Positions 52,817-61,879 of a DNA stretch of 64,000 nucleotides are shown here, one piece after another. The notes beneath the pieces are model-generated. The model was not told the origin of the DNA. It was given only the letters and a program-made list of their open reading frames with translations, and ran no database searches. This stretch comes from Ohtaekwangia koreensis. Lineage in GTDB: Bacteria > Bacteroidota > Bacteroidia > Cytophagales > Cyclobacteriaceae. The stretch lies in assembly GCF_900167975.1 (NCBI RefSeq), contig NZ_FUZU01000004.1, positions 248,001 to 312,000 on the forward strand, given 5' to 3'. Made by a program: the position numbers and the translations under genes. Position 1 is the first letter of the stretch; every line of letters begins with the position of its first letter.

Positions 52817-55267
52817 TTAAAAGGTATAGCCTAATGTCACGAGAAAATTTCTGGGTTTACCGGGGAATATGCGCAGGTAATCATACCCTCCTACCCAATG
52901 CGTTTTATCGAAGATGTTATTGAAGTTGAACTGAACACGCACTTTGTTAACCGTATAGTAAAGCGCAGCATCAACCAGTACATAACTCGGAGCCGTTTGA
53001 TTTGCATTGATACTCAGAATACGCTTGTCTACAAAGTTTGACCCCAAACCAAATCCAAGGCCCGCCAACTGACCATGCGGAATTGAATAGCGCGTCCATA
53101 TACTGGCGGTGTTAGCCGGTGCATTAGGCTTCTGACGATCGATCTCTTCAGCAACAGGACTTTCTGTAATAACAGCTTTGTTATGAGAGTATGTGGTAAG
53201 TATACTCCAATGCGGTAGTATATGGCCGACTATATCAAATTCAATTCCCTGTGATTTTTCTTCACCTACCTGGCGCAACAGGTCAGGATTATTTGCGTCG
53301 CTCGCATTATATAATGTATTCTTCTGGATAATTCTATATACTCCTACCGTTACAGCAAGTTGTTTATTGAACCATTCACTTTTCGCTCCCGCTTCAATCA
53401 TGTTACTCATCAGCGGATCGAAAGGCCCTCCTGCGTTTGGGTTGGAGATAGAAGATGCTGTTTGTGGATTGTAGCCTTCTACATACGTGCCGTATAAATT
53501 GATTTGCGGAAGTAATTCATATACCAGTCCTACACGCGGAAGGAACGCTTCCTGTCTTACTTTCTTCTCTGTAGGCTTCAGGTAATTTTCCTTGTCCACG
53601 TATTTTTCATACCGGAATCCTAACAGCGCCTGGAATTTCCCAAGCTTGATGAGATCCTGTGCATATATACCATGAAGTTCATAGAACGTAGGATCAAAAG
53701 AACGTGGTGTAAAGAAATATTTACTTACATCTTTCAATAACTGCGAACCAATAGGATCTGCCAGGTTAAAATGTGCAGCATTGGGAACCGGATTACCATT
53801 GGCGTCCAGCAAGTAATTCGATTTCTTCTTCGGGTTATAGGTTGCTATAAATCCGGTATTGGCGGCATTCCTATATCCACTTGCAGTAAGCTGTGAACCT
53901 CCTGCCGGAACTTGGTCCTGGGAATAATCATATCCTACTAACAGCTTGTGCTCCAGTGCACCCGTTGTAGCAGCATAGTTAAAGAACATGGAGACATTAT
54001 CAATATACCTTCTACGCTTGCGCTGGAAAACCTGCATCGCTACTTTGTCTTCGATCAAAGCACTATCGCCATCTACAGCATAACCATTCGCACTTCTGTG
54101 CTCCAGCAAGTCTTCATTATACCCGGTCTTTAAATAGGCCAGTGTAACCGAAAGCTTCTCGGTGAAGTAGTGATTCAAAGAAGCTGAAATGTTATAGGTA
54201 TTCTCATTGAGATAATCGTTCGCAGAACTGAGTGAACGCGTTATCGGAGTAGAGTATAAATCATTGTTATTCGCTGCCTGTCCGCGATCAAGTCTGCTAT
54301 TGGACTGGTTGTATATGATATCAAAGTTCAGACGTGTCTTGTCGGTAGGGAGAAATGATACAGAAGGAGCTATCACGAGATTCTTGTCGAACTGAAGGTC
54401 GCGGAATGAGTTTGCATCCTCATAGCCAATGTTCAATCGGTATAGCAACGTTCGGTCTGCATTCATCGGCCCTGTAAAATCTGCCAACGCTCTGAATGTA
54501 TTAAAACTTCCGAATGAAAAATCAAGCGACTTACGATTAAAGTCCAATGGCTTTTTCGTAACACGATTCAACACGCCTCCCGGTGAAGCATTCCCAAACA
54601 ATGCTGATGAAGGTCCCTTCATCACTTCAACACGCTCGAGGTAATTCGCCAATGGCTGCTTCCAAAAACCTGTAGACGTACGAAGGCCATTGATAAGTTG
54701 TGTGTTGCTTTGGCCGTTGATTCTGAATCCACGAATTGTGATGTCGTCATAAAATGTAAATTGATTTACACCACTCATATTTTTAACAACTTCACCAACG
54801 CGCATCTGCCCCTGGTCGCTGATCAACTCCTTCGTTACGAATGATACAGATTGCGGAAGGTCCTTGGAATTCAATTCCGTTTTTGAACCAATGAAGGAAG
54901 ATGTATTCTTATACGACCGTTCTTTACGGCCAATGATTTCGACTTGCTGCAAAACATTTTTACTTTCTGTTAAAGGGAATTCAACAGTCGTTACCTGCCC
55001 TTCGGTTACAGTTGCATTTACGTTTATAGATTCAAAGCCAACCATCGTACAAGTCAACTGATATTGACCGGGCTTTAAGGTGATCTCAAAATTTCCGGAA
55101 GCATCAGACGATGTTCCCATTCCACTGTCTTCAACAAGTATAGTTGCACCCGGCAGCACCTCGCCGTTTGCGTCTTTTACTGTGCCTTGTACCTTTCCGG
55201 ACTGTGCGTATACTGTGTGTGCAAGAAATAATGTTGGTATAATTAAAATAGAGTATAAATACTTCAT
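52817..55267 (-). CDS. TonB-dependent siderophore receptor
   Basis: An 816-residue outer-membrane receptor. Signal peptide ends VYAQSG. An N-terminal carboxypeptidase-regulatory-like domain (VQGTVKDANGEVLPGATILV) leads into the plug (DLPQSVSFVTKELISDQGQM, DDITIRGFRINGQSNTQLIN, EVMKGPSSALFGNASPGGVL). The 22-strand barrel ends in FLVTLGYTF with C-terminal Phe. The plug signature fits ferric-siderophore receptors (TIGR01783 type). TonB energises uptake. Upstream at 55305-55320 lies a palindromic GCAAAT-N4-ATTTGC sequence that may be an operator, in the position expected for iron control. Confidence 0.94.
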   Translation of the reverse strand: MKYLYSILIIPTLFLAHTVYAQSGKVQGTVKDANGEVLPGATILVEDSGMGTSSDASGNFEITLKPGQYQLTCTMVGFESINVNATVTEGQVTTVEFPLTESKNVLQQVEIIGRKERSYKNTSSFIGSKTELNSKDLPQSVSFVTKELISDQGQMRVGEVVKNMSGVNQFTFYDDITIRGFRINGQSNTQLINGLRTSTGFWKQPLANYLERVEVMKGPSSALFGNASPGGVLNRVTKKPLDFNRKSLDFSFGSFNTFRALADFTGPMNADRTLLYRLNIGYEDANSFRDLQFDKNLVIAPSVSFLPTDKTRLNFDIIYNQSNSRLDRGQAANNNDLYSTPITRSLSSANDYLNENTYNISASLNHYFTEKLSVTLAYLKTGYNEDLLEHRSANGYAVDGDSALIEDKVAMQVFQRKRRRYIDNVSMFFNYAATTGALEHKLLVGYDYSQDQVPAGGSQLTASGYRNAANTGFIATYNPKKKSNYLLDANGNPVPNAAHFNLADPIGSQLLKDVSKYFFTPRSFDPTFYELHGIYAQDLIKLGKFQALLGFRYEKYVDKENYLKPTEKKVRQEAFLPRVGLVYELLPQINLYGTYVEGYNPQTASSISNPNAGGPFDPLMSNMIEAGAKSEWFNKQLAVTVGVYRIIQKNTLYNASDANNPDLLRQVGEEKSQGIEFDIVGHILPHWSILTTYSHNKAVITESPVAEEIDRQKPNAPANTASIWTRYSIPHGQLAGLGFGLGSNFVDKRILSINANQTAPSYVLVDAALYYTVNKVRVQFNFNNIFDKTHWVGGYDYLRIFPGKPRNFLVTLGYTF

Positions 55268-55304
55268 AAGCGACTGCCTTTATGTATAGAATTGCTAAAC
55301 AGCC

Positions 55305-55320
55305 GCAAATATTAATTTGC
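55305..55320. promoter_or_regulatory. Palindrome upstream of the siderophore receptor
   Basis: GCAAAT-ATTA-ATTTGC, a perfect six-base palindrome around a four-base core, 38 bases before the receptor start. It is suited to a dimeric repressor. It does not match the classical Fur box, so the regulator is unknown. Confidence 0.35.
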
Positions 55321-55521
55321 TATAGAATGAAAACAAGGTTTATTCGCTACGCACGTGAAGAATACCTTCACGAAGTGATAGCCCTATACCCTCTACAGGT
55401 TAGATGACCATTCATATTGTGTAGTATATGTAAGTGAAAGAGGGACGTGCAGTAAAGATTTATGAATACAGAAGCCTTACACGATGATCATCATTATGAC
55501 ACGGTGCACGAAGACTTGCCG

Positions 55522-57711
55522 TTACTGTCCGCTAAACTCCTGTCGCAAGCGCTTGTTCATGCGCTGAAGATTATAGTCAGAAATAACCCAATTCATTGGA
55601 TAATGTACACTATCACGCAGGGTACCGTTGTTCGCATATTTCTTATATAGATTAATATCCGGATCGATCACCATGTTTTCCTTTTCACGAAAGTAATTTA
55701 TCAATCGCTGATCATTCACAGTGGTCTGAGAGCTATAGGTATTCAACACCGTTAACAACGGAGCTGCCAGGTCATTCACCAACGGGTGAATTGTTTTGAA
55801 AGGAATAGTATCCAACGGTGTATTTGTAACGTGCACGAGGTGAAATTTCAGTTTGTTATAGAGTGCTTTATTCACAGTATCCTGTTCCATGATTCGCTGC
55901 AACTCTTGCAGCATTTCATGTACTACACCGGAACCTGAATTATCAAAATAACCACCGTCTACAAAATAATATTTATGAATACTACCGGCGGGAGAAATAT
56001 AGGGGAAGCGAGCACTAAGTATAGTAGCAGTACTCAACCGGATATCTCCATCACCATCTTTACCGGTGGAATCAATTTCCGTTAACACATCCATGCGCTT
56101 GCTAAAGTTCTGCAATTGTATGGAGCTTACAACAGCGGGAGTACCGCCCTGTACCTCCGTGGTGTTCAGGAATAAGATCGGAAGCTTACCGGATGTATCG
56201 ATCACTTCACTAACCGGTTTACGAAACGCACTGTCCAATGGTTCATCGGATGCCTGCTCGAATACTTTCTCTAAAGCTGCAGCGCGGTCTGTAAATGGAA
56301 TCGGAATAGCGTGTCGCAGCAAGTCCGATCCAAAATAATGCGCGATGCAATACGTTAAGAAATCGGTGCGCAAAAATTGTTGTGCCCGACCAGTAAGTTT
56401 TAAAGTATTATCCTGTTGCTTGCTTCTCAACAACGCATAAAACGTAACATTACCTACACTCCCACCGGACGTACCGGATAAACACAAAAGATGATTCGAA
56501 AATACCTGAACAGAATCCCTGCCGGGAAGGTCTTCCCAGGCCGATAGTACAGACGCTACCCAGTAACCCGACCGTGATGCGCCTCCATCCGACAGGATAA
56601 TATATACCGGAAACTCGGATGACTGTGCTATATCTTCCTGCCGGTGCGTTACCCAGCGATTAAAATATGTTTTCAGATCAGGTCGGTTGCTATATATATT
56701 TTTGGATTCAGTTTTTATCAAGCGTACCCTATACAGATCGGCAAAGTCAAACCAGCCAATAACAATTACCCAAAGGACAATCAGAAAATGAAAATTAAAA
56801 TTTCTGCGCACCGATTGATATCCCACCATGTTTGCCAATCCTACTAATATTCCAAACGCCAGCAACGCAAACGCGAGTGGCCCTACTGTATCGGCAACAC
56901 CTATGAAAAGAATTCCGCTTACGAATACCAGGCCACCAATCAAGGATATAGTATTGAATACGTTAAAGTATAGCTGTTCAACAGGCCACGAAGATTTAGG
57001 CACTTTCAACACTTCGCGGCCGAAGAGCCGTATATAGTCACATTCCTGGTCTCCGATGCGATCGTTACTTTCCTTTTCGTTGATATAGCGTCTGCGCAAA
57101 ATAAAGAACCATACCATCAGGATCTGGAGTATAAATAATCCAAGCGCTATAATGGGAAGATAAAATTGATGACGGAGATAGGAGTCTACATATCGATGTG
57201 ACCAGCACAGCCAAAACATCAATGCTACGTTGCCTGCGAGGATCAATATGAGTATCCATTTGGTAACAGGATATGTATAGCCTTCCGTCCACAGGTGACT
57301 TAACAGGAAATATAGTGTGGTATGTAACACTATAAATATAAGTATATACTCCGCAGACAAGTTTAACATGGTGGGCAGCGTAAGGATTCCCAACTGCACG
57401 GTTACCAAGGCATTATATCCCAATAAGCGAGGTACATGCCTGTAAAATGCGGCTGGTATAGTAGCACCGTTATTAACCTTCATGTAGCTGACCAACTTGG
57501 AGCTATACCAAATAAAAAATGACCACACGAGTACACTGACAGTTGAAAATACAAAAGCGCCAGGGCTCTCCCCGATCCGAATAATCAAGTCTTGACCTTG
57601 CGGAAGCTTCATTAACAAAAAATAGCCCGCTATAACAGAAATTAATCCCGGGGCATAGAGCCATATAGCTTTGGGAAGGTATGTTAAAAAGACACGCAAC
57701 TGTGAGTACAT
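55522..57711 (-). CDS. Multi-pass membrane patatin-like phospholipase
   Basis: A 729-residue protein with about eight membrane helices in the first half (LYAPGLISVIAGYFLLMKL and on; YILIFIVLHTTLYFLLSHLW) and a patatin-like hydrolase domain in the second half. The patatin landmarks are there: glycine-rich oxyanion hole ILSDGGASRSGYWVASVLSA, nucleophile elbow CLSGTSGGSVGNVTFYALLR (GxSxG), and catalytic Asp in FVDGGYFDNSGSG. It would cleave acyl chains of lipids at the membrane. ATG 57711 is chosen; an upstream TTG adds 12 residues. Not linked to the iron genes. Confidence 0.88.
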   Translation of the reverse strand: MYSQLRVFLTYLPKAIWLYAPGLISVIAGYFLLMKLPQGQDLIIRIGESPGAFVFSTVSVLVWSFFIWYSSKLVSYMKVNNGATIPAAFYRHVPRLLGYNALVTVQLGILTLPTMLNLSAEYILIFIVLHTTLYFLLSHLWTEGYTYPVTKWILILILAGNVALMFWLCWSHRYVDSYLRHQFYLPIIALGLFILQILMVWFFILRRRYINEKESNDRIGDQECDYIRLFGREVLKVPKSSWPVEQLYFNVFNTISLIGGLVFVSGILFIGVADTVGPLAFALLAFGILVGLANMVGYQSVRRNFNFHFLIVLWVIVIGWFDFADLYRVRLIKTESKNIYSNRPDLKTYFNRWVTHRQEDIAQSSEFPVYIILSDGGASRSGYWVASVLSAWEDLPGRDSVQVFSNHLLCLSGTSGGSVGNVTFYALLRSKQQDNTLKLTGRAQQFLRTDFLTYCIAHYFGSDLLRHAIPIPFTDRAAALEKVFEQASDEPLDSAFRKPVSEVIDTSGKLPILFLNTTEVQGGTPAVVSSIQLQNFSKRMDVLTEIDSTGKDGDGDIRLSTATILSARFPYISPAGSIHKYYFVDGGYFDNSGSGVVHEMLQELQRIMEQDTVNKALYNKLKFHLVHVTNTPLDTIPFKTIHPLVNDLAAPLLTVLNTYSSQTTVNDQRLINYFREKENMVIDPDINLYKKYANNGTLRDSVHYPMNWVISDYNLQRMNKRLRQEFSGQ

Positions 57712-57865
57712 GAGGGCTTCAGTAAGGGTTAACTTTGAGTTATGCAACTCCGCTTCGCATAGCAGGATCGTACGCGAAAGTAATCGTTTAAAGAAAAAAT
57801 AAAATCACATAAACAGATGGTGCGTGCATAAAAAAGAAAATCAAATGATGTAACGCACAATAAGC

Positions 57866-58372
57866 TTACTCATTCGATTTTCCAAAATAATATTGATGTG
57901 TCATGAATGCGAGTGGTAAGCCAATGGCCACGACCAAAATGCCAATATTTATAGCAGCGTGAAAAGGTTTGAATGGCATGAGCGGAATTTTTGAAAAGGG
58001 AACAACGATCAGGTTCATGATGATCCAAACAAAAATGCCGTATAGCATTCCGGCTGCAACTTTGCTCTTCTGCAAAAAAGGAAGTCGAGGATAGAGTATA
58101 AAGAAAAGTATAGTCCAGCCAAAAGCAATGACATAGTGAAACGCTAATCCGATCAGCGACATCACCAATCCTCCGGCATAAGCAGTCTCCTTACCAAAGG
58201 CAGCACTAGCTATATATTTCAAGATCAGGTCGGGGCTCTTGCCACCGGAAACAATTGAGAAATATATGATGGCAGAGACGATGTCGAGTGTTCCAACCAG
58301 TAGCCATAGCGTTATAACGGTGCGCAATGCACTTTTTCCAGTCGCGTTTTCTGAAGATAAATTTTGTATCAT
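57866..58372 (-). CDS. Four-helix membrane protein (DUF1440-like)
   Basis: A 168-residue protein with four membrane helices: VITLWLLVGTLDIVSAIIYF, AGGLVMSLIGLAFHYVIAFG, WTILFFILYPRLPF with GMLYGIFVWIIMNLIVVPFS, and AAINIGILVVAIGLPLAFMT. Spacing and the H in LAFHYVIAFGW are reminiscent of DUF1440/YagU-like proteins. Function unknown. Single gene with AT-rich flanks. Confidence 0.7.
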   Translation of the reverse strand: MIQNLSSENATGKSALRTVITLWLLVGTLDIVSAIIYFSIVSGGKSPDLILKYIASAAFGKETAYAGGLVMSLIGLAFHYVIAFGWTILFFILYPRLPFLQKSKVAAGMLYGIFVWIIMNLIVVPFSKIPLMPFKPFHAAINIGILVVAIGLPLAFMTHQYYFGKSNE

Positions 58373-59104
58373 GTTATTGAAGTTGATCGAGGAGAACGTG
58401 TTGTTAAAAACTCATGAATGACAAACGCGAGTGCCTTCTTCCTTACCGGATTTCTCCCACAACACTTTAACCGGAAGCACTTATCTGGTAAAACCCACCA
58501 GCGTTTACTACACAACTAATTTAAGTGGATTTATTCTTTTCCGAATACATGTAGATGAAAAATTTATAATGATAACAGATTTTTGCGGATGCAAGGTTCT
58601 TTTACCGGATAACGAGGTGGTGTTCCGAGGTTCAAAATGCTATAGGAGATACCGTGTTTAAACTCATACTACATTGCAGATAAAGTGCTGTATAATCAAA
58701 GTATATTCCACGATCTGCATAATACGACAAGTACTTTGCTGGAATCTTGTCTCCTATTAACAACAGTGATTCTGCGTTCTTGAAATTAGAACAGTCGTAA
58801 AAATTTATAATCTACGGTGCACATTTTTTTCTGGTATATATATATCCTTGCGCTATACTTACGCATTCCAAGAAGCTGCTGATTCTTTACAAAGTGCCCG
58901 AACCGAGTCGTCCATACCACTTTAAGAATCTGTTAAATATTACCTTATCAGCATTAAAAAGGTGGTTTTTGATAACCCGCGTCAGGGGAGGAAAACTTTA
59001 TTTTTGAGCGAATTTTAACTCAAGCCAATACTATTTTACCCTTTCTATTGCTATTTGTTAAATAATTGTGAATATTTTGTACTGATTGAATTTTACCCAC
59101 CCCT
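58373..59104. other. 732-base AT-rich intergenic region
   Basis: Between the divergent four-helix protein and AraC regulator. It contains a (TA)n run at about 58836-58846 and one perfect -7-like box at 58999. An open frame at 58431-58661 looks random in composition. No RNA gene is recognised. Confidence 0.6.
58999..59006 (+). promoter_or_regulatory. Candidate -7 element TATTTTTG
   Basis: Exact TAnnTTTG match 98 bases before the AraC start. The nearest TTTG upstream is 27 bases away rather than 19, so support is weak. Confidence 0.28.
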
Positions 59105-59971
59105 ATGAAAATTCTACCGTTCAAAATTCCGAAGACTTCACAAGAGTCATTCCGGTTGCAGGAAGATCGTGAGCATCATTTTTACGATTACCTTCATCAG
59201 CATCCGGAAGTACAGCTTACCTTGATCCTCAGCAGTGAAGGGAAAGTTATAGCCGGTGATTACATCGGTACCTTCAAGCCGGGTGATATATTTCTGATCG
59301 GAGCTAATCTCCCACATGTATTTCGTAACGATTCGCGATACTATGAACAAGGCGATGATTCAACCGCTCACTCCTATACGGTGTTTTTTGAATGGCAATC
59401 ATTTGGAGAAAAATTTTTATCGTTACCCGAATTAAAAAAGCTGCAGGAGTTCACAAAAGTTTCAGATCGTGGACTATATATTAAAGACCCGGTTCGTAAT
59501 CGCATCTCGCAATTAATGAAGCAGATGTTTCGTACTAGTGAAATGGATCGCCTGATCGTATTATTAAAAATCCTTAACATTCTTTCGCACGCAGAAAGTA
59601 TAGATCCTCTTGCTTCATCGGGTATATATAATGACTTTGATGAGATCGATGGCAAAAAGCTAGCGGATGTCTATCGCTTTACCATGAATGAATATCATCG
59701 TAAAATTCATCTTGATGAAGTAGCCGATGTGGCGAACATGACTACGAATTCATTTTGCAGGTATTTCAAGAAACGTACGCGTAAGTCCTATATAGATTTC
59801 CTTACAGAGATCAGGATCGGGCAAGCCCGTAAACTTCTCCAACTCAACGACCTTAGCATTTCACAAATCTGTTTTGAAGTAGGCTTCAACAACCTCTCTA
59901 ATTTCAATCGCAAATTCCGTGAGCTATGCGAAATCACACCTACGGAATTTAGAAGATCACAAATGCAGTGA
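59105..59971 (+). CDS. AraC family transcriptional regulator with cupin sensor
   Basis: A 288-residue regulator. The N-terminal cupin (HHFYDYLHQHPEVQLTLILS, GDIFLIGANLPHVFRNDSRY) has the typical H-x-H-P-E pattern of sugar-responsive AraC proteins. The C-terminal helix-turn-helix pair is IHLDEVADVANMTTNSFCRY, FKKRTRKSYIDFLTEIRIGQ, LSISQICFEVGFNNLSNFNR and KFRELCEITPTEFRR. It is a single gene. A glycan-degradation target is reasonable given GH127 nearby, but unproven. Confidence 0.93.
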   Translation: MKILPFKIPKTSQESFRLQEDREHHFYDYLHQHPEVQLTLILSSEGKVIAGDYIGTFKPGDIFLIGANLPHVFRNDSRYYEQGDDSTAHSYTVFFEWQSFGEKFLSLPELKKLQEFTKVSDRGLYIKDPVRNRISQLMKQMFRTSEMDRLIVLLKILNILSHAESIDPLASSGIYNDFDEIDGKKLADVYRFTMNEYHRKIHLDEVADVANMTTNSFCRYFKKRTRKSYIDFLTEIRIGQARKLLQLNDLSISQICFEVGFNNLSNFNRKFRELCEITPTEFRRSQMQ

Positions 59972-59972
59972 A

Positions 59973-59996
59973 AGCCGAAAGCTTAAAGCTTTGGCT
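59973..59996. terminator. Hairpin between convergent genes
   Basis: AGCC-G-AAAGC and GCTTT-GGCT pair around a five-base loop just after the AraC stop codon. No T tract, so efficiency as terminator is doubtful. Confidence 0.4.
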
Positions 59997-60101
59997 GAAC
60001 ACGCATGTGGTTAATTATAGTTTGATATATATAGTATACTTTTAATCACTGCGTAATATTTTTCACTTTTTAAAGTTGGTCTTTTAAGCTTTCAACTTGA
60101 G

Positions 60102-61802
60102 TTATTGAGCAAACTTCCAGGTGGCTTTGTGATCTTCTTTCAATGGCTGGTTCGTTAATATAGCACGTACCAAGTCTACAGGTATATTTCCTTCATGCAG
60201 AATGCGGTCGTGAAAATCCTTCTCTGTCATTTTGCCGGAGTCGACCAATTCTTTTCTCAGTCCGTAAAATTGAAGCCCGCCTACCATATAGGCAATTTGA
60301 TATAGCGGTCCATATCCACCCGTAAATGATCGCCTTACTTCCGCGGCTGCATTTGCATATTCATGTCCAACACGTTCTACCAGAAAATCTATACACTGTT
60401 GTGGCGTCATTTTACCAAGATGATAGTTCAGCGAAAAGATGATTCGAGCACACCGGTGCATACGCCAGAACAACATGCCAATACGGTCTTCCGGAGTTTT
60501 AGGAAAATCTTTATCCCATAAATTAAACTCCCAGTATAGTGCCCAGCCTTCGATCCAGAACGGTGTATCAAAAACGTTTCGGTAAGGTTTATACCTTTCG
60601 TTCATAAACTGCTGCAAGTGATGGCCGGGGATTAACTCATGTTGCACGGTTGCGCGTGAGAAGTGCGGATTGTTACCGCGCATGCTCATCATTTTTTCCC
60701 GATGCTCCATCGTATTCGTAGGATAGGAAATAATAATCTCTTCGCCTCCCAAAAAAAATGGATTTATCTTTTGTGCCTGAGGAGACATCATGCGCATACG
60801 CCATGTCTCTTTTGCCAGCGCGGGTACTGTTATTAAATTATGCTGCTCTACAAAACGAATCGCTTCTTCTGCCAATGAATCAATTAAGGCCGGTTGTTGC
60901 CCTGCGGGAACATACATGTTCTTTACTTTCTCCATGGCGGCTTTCCAGTTATTGCCAAAGCCCATCGCTTGAGACGCTTTCAACATTTCGGCATCACACC
61001 ATGCAAACTGCTTCTGTGCTATAGCAATTATTTCTTCCGGACTATACGAGATGAATTCAGTCTGCAAACTCTTGATCAGTGCTTCACGACCTATAGGGCG
61101 CCCGATTATACCGCTGCCATCATCTTTTACAGATGTATTTACATAATGTTTTCTCAAAAAATCTTCATATAGCTTCAGCGACACAGAGAGTGTATCGTAC
61201 GGTTTTTCTACCCACCAGGTAAAGAGCGGTTCATATCCTTTATAGAACTCGCAGGATTCCTTTAAGTTCTCCCGCAGAGAACGTACAATGTCCGAAGCCT
61301 TGTCTGCCTTTTGCCAGCTGGAAAATGGTATAGCCTTGCTGATCTTTTCCCGCGATCCTTTTATCGCTCCAAGCATTTCATCAAAAGTTTTTGCCAGTGC
61401 TATTGCATTGACGGGAGCACCTCTTCGTCTCTCTCGTATAAAGGTATATATCGGAGCTGCAAACTCAGTTACATAAGCAACTTCTTCAAAATCCTTTTGC
61501 TTGATCTTTAAAAAGTATAATTCCTTGTCTAGCTGATTTTTCAACAGTATATAATCTACCTTGCCTTGTTGTGAAAGCTTGTCGAAGGCGACTTGCTTTA
61601 ACGCACCTGACCAGTCCGCATAAAATTTCGAAAACCGTTCATAGTATTCTGCCGACTCCTGAATGGTATACTTCCGCATCAGCGCGTACTTATCAGCTTC
61701 GAACTGGCTGATCATTTCATACAATTCATTCGCATGTGCGGTTTGAAACGTCAAAGACGAAACGAAGACTACGAAGAAAAAAACTCTTTTAAGGATAGGC
61801 AT
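60102..61802 (-). CDS. DUF885 family secreted (metallo)peptidase-like protein
   Basis: A 566-residue protein with signal peptide (LKRVFFFVVFVSSLTFQTAHA) and the DUF885 fold, related to carboxypeptidase-like gluzincins. The zinc motif HELIPGHHLQQF begins near His388 (HExxGHH type), and the supporting Glu lies in the WIEGWALYWE helix. Mature N-terminus starts NELYEMISQFEADKYALMRK. It may degrade peptides in the periplasm. Start 61802 preferred because it begins the signal peptide; a longer frame adds 14 residues. Confidence 0.9.
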   Translation of the reverse strand: MPILKRVFFFVVFVSSLTFQTAHANELYEMISQFEADKYALMRKYTIQESAEYYERFSKFYADWSGALKQVAFDKLSQQGKVDYILLKNQLDKELYFLKIKQKDFEEVAYVTEFAAPIYTFIRERRRGAPVNAIALAKTFDEMLGAIKGSREKISKAIPFSSWQKADKASDIVRSLRENLKESCEFYKGYEPLFTWWVEKPYDTLSVSLKLYEDFLRKHYVNTSVKDDGSGIIGRPIGREALIKSLQTEFISYSPEEIIAIAQKQFAWCDAEMLKASQAMGFGNNWKAAMEKVKNMYVPAGQQPALIDSLAEEAIRFVEQHNLITVPALAKETWRMRMMSPQAQKINPFFLGGEEIIISYPTNTMEHREKMMSMRGNNPHFSRATVQHELIPGHHLQQFMNERYKPYRNVFDTPFWIEGWALYWEFNLWDKDFPKTPEDRIGMLFWRMHRCARIIFSLNYHLGKMTPQQCIDFLVERVGHEYANAAAEVRRSFTGGYGPLYQIAYMVGGLQFYGLRKELVDSGKMTEKDFHDRILHEGNIPVDLVRAILTNQPLKEDHKATWKFAQ

Positions 61803-61831
61803 GTATAGTTCAATAATACGTTTAAAAGTAA

Positions 61832-61862
61832 GAAAGCTTAACATACAAGAAGTTAAGCTTTC
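61832..61862 (-). terminator. Hairpin after GH127 gene
   Basis: An 11-base perfect stem GAAAGCTTAAC / GTTAAGCTTTC with a nine-base loop, T-rich (TTACTTTTA) after it on the minus strand. It lies between GH127 (ends 61880) and DUF885 (starts 61802) and therefore separates the two transcripts. Confidence 0.7.
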
Positions 61863-61879
61863 CCTATATATATAAATCT

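Noticed and set aside
55462-55650. 62-codon plus-strand open frame overlapping the patatin gene end
   Set aside because: Most of it is antisense to the patatin-like coding region and it shows no protein family features.
58431-58661. 76-codon open frame in the gap before the AraC regulator
   Set aside because: Composition looks random, no recognisable domain, no ribosome binding or promoter signal, and the flanking DNA is AT-rich; kept only as part of the intergenic entry.
58836-58846. (TA)n tract as a phase-variation repeat
   Set aside because: Only about five units, not in a gene or at a promoter spacer, and TA-rich words are abundant throughout.
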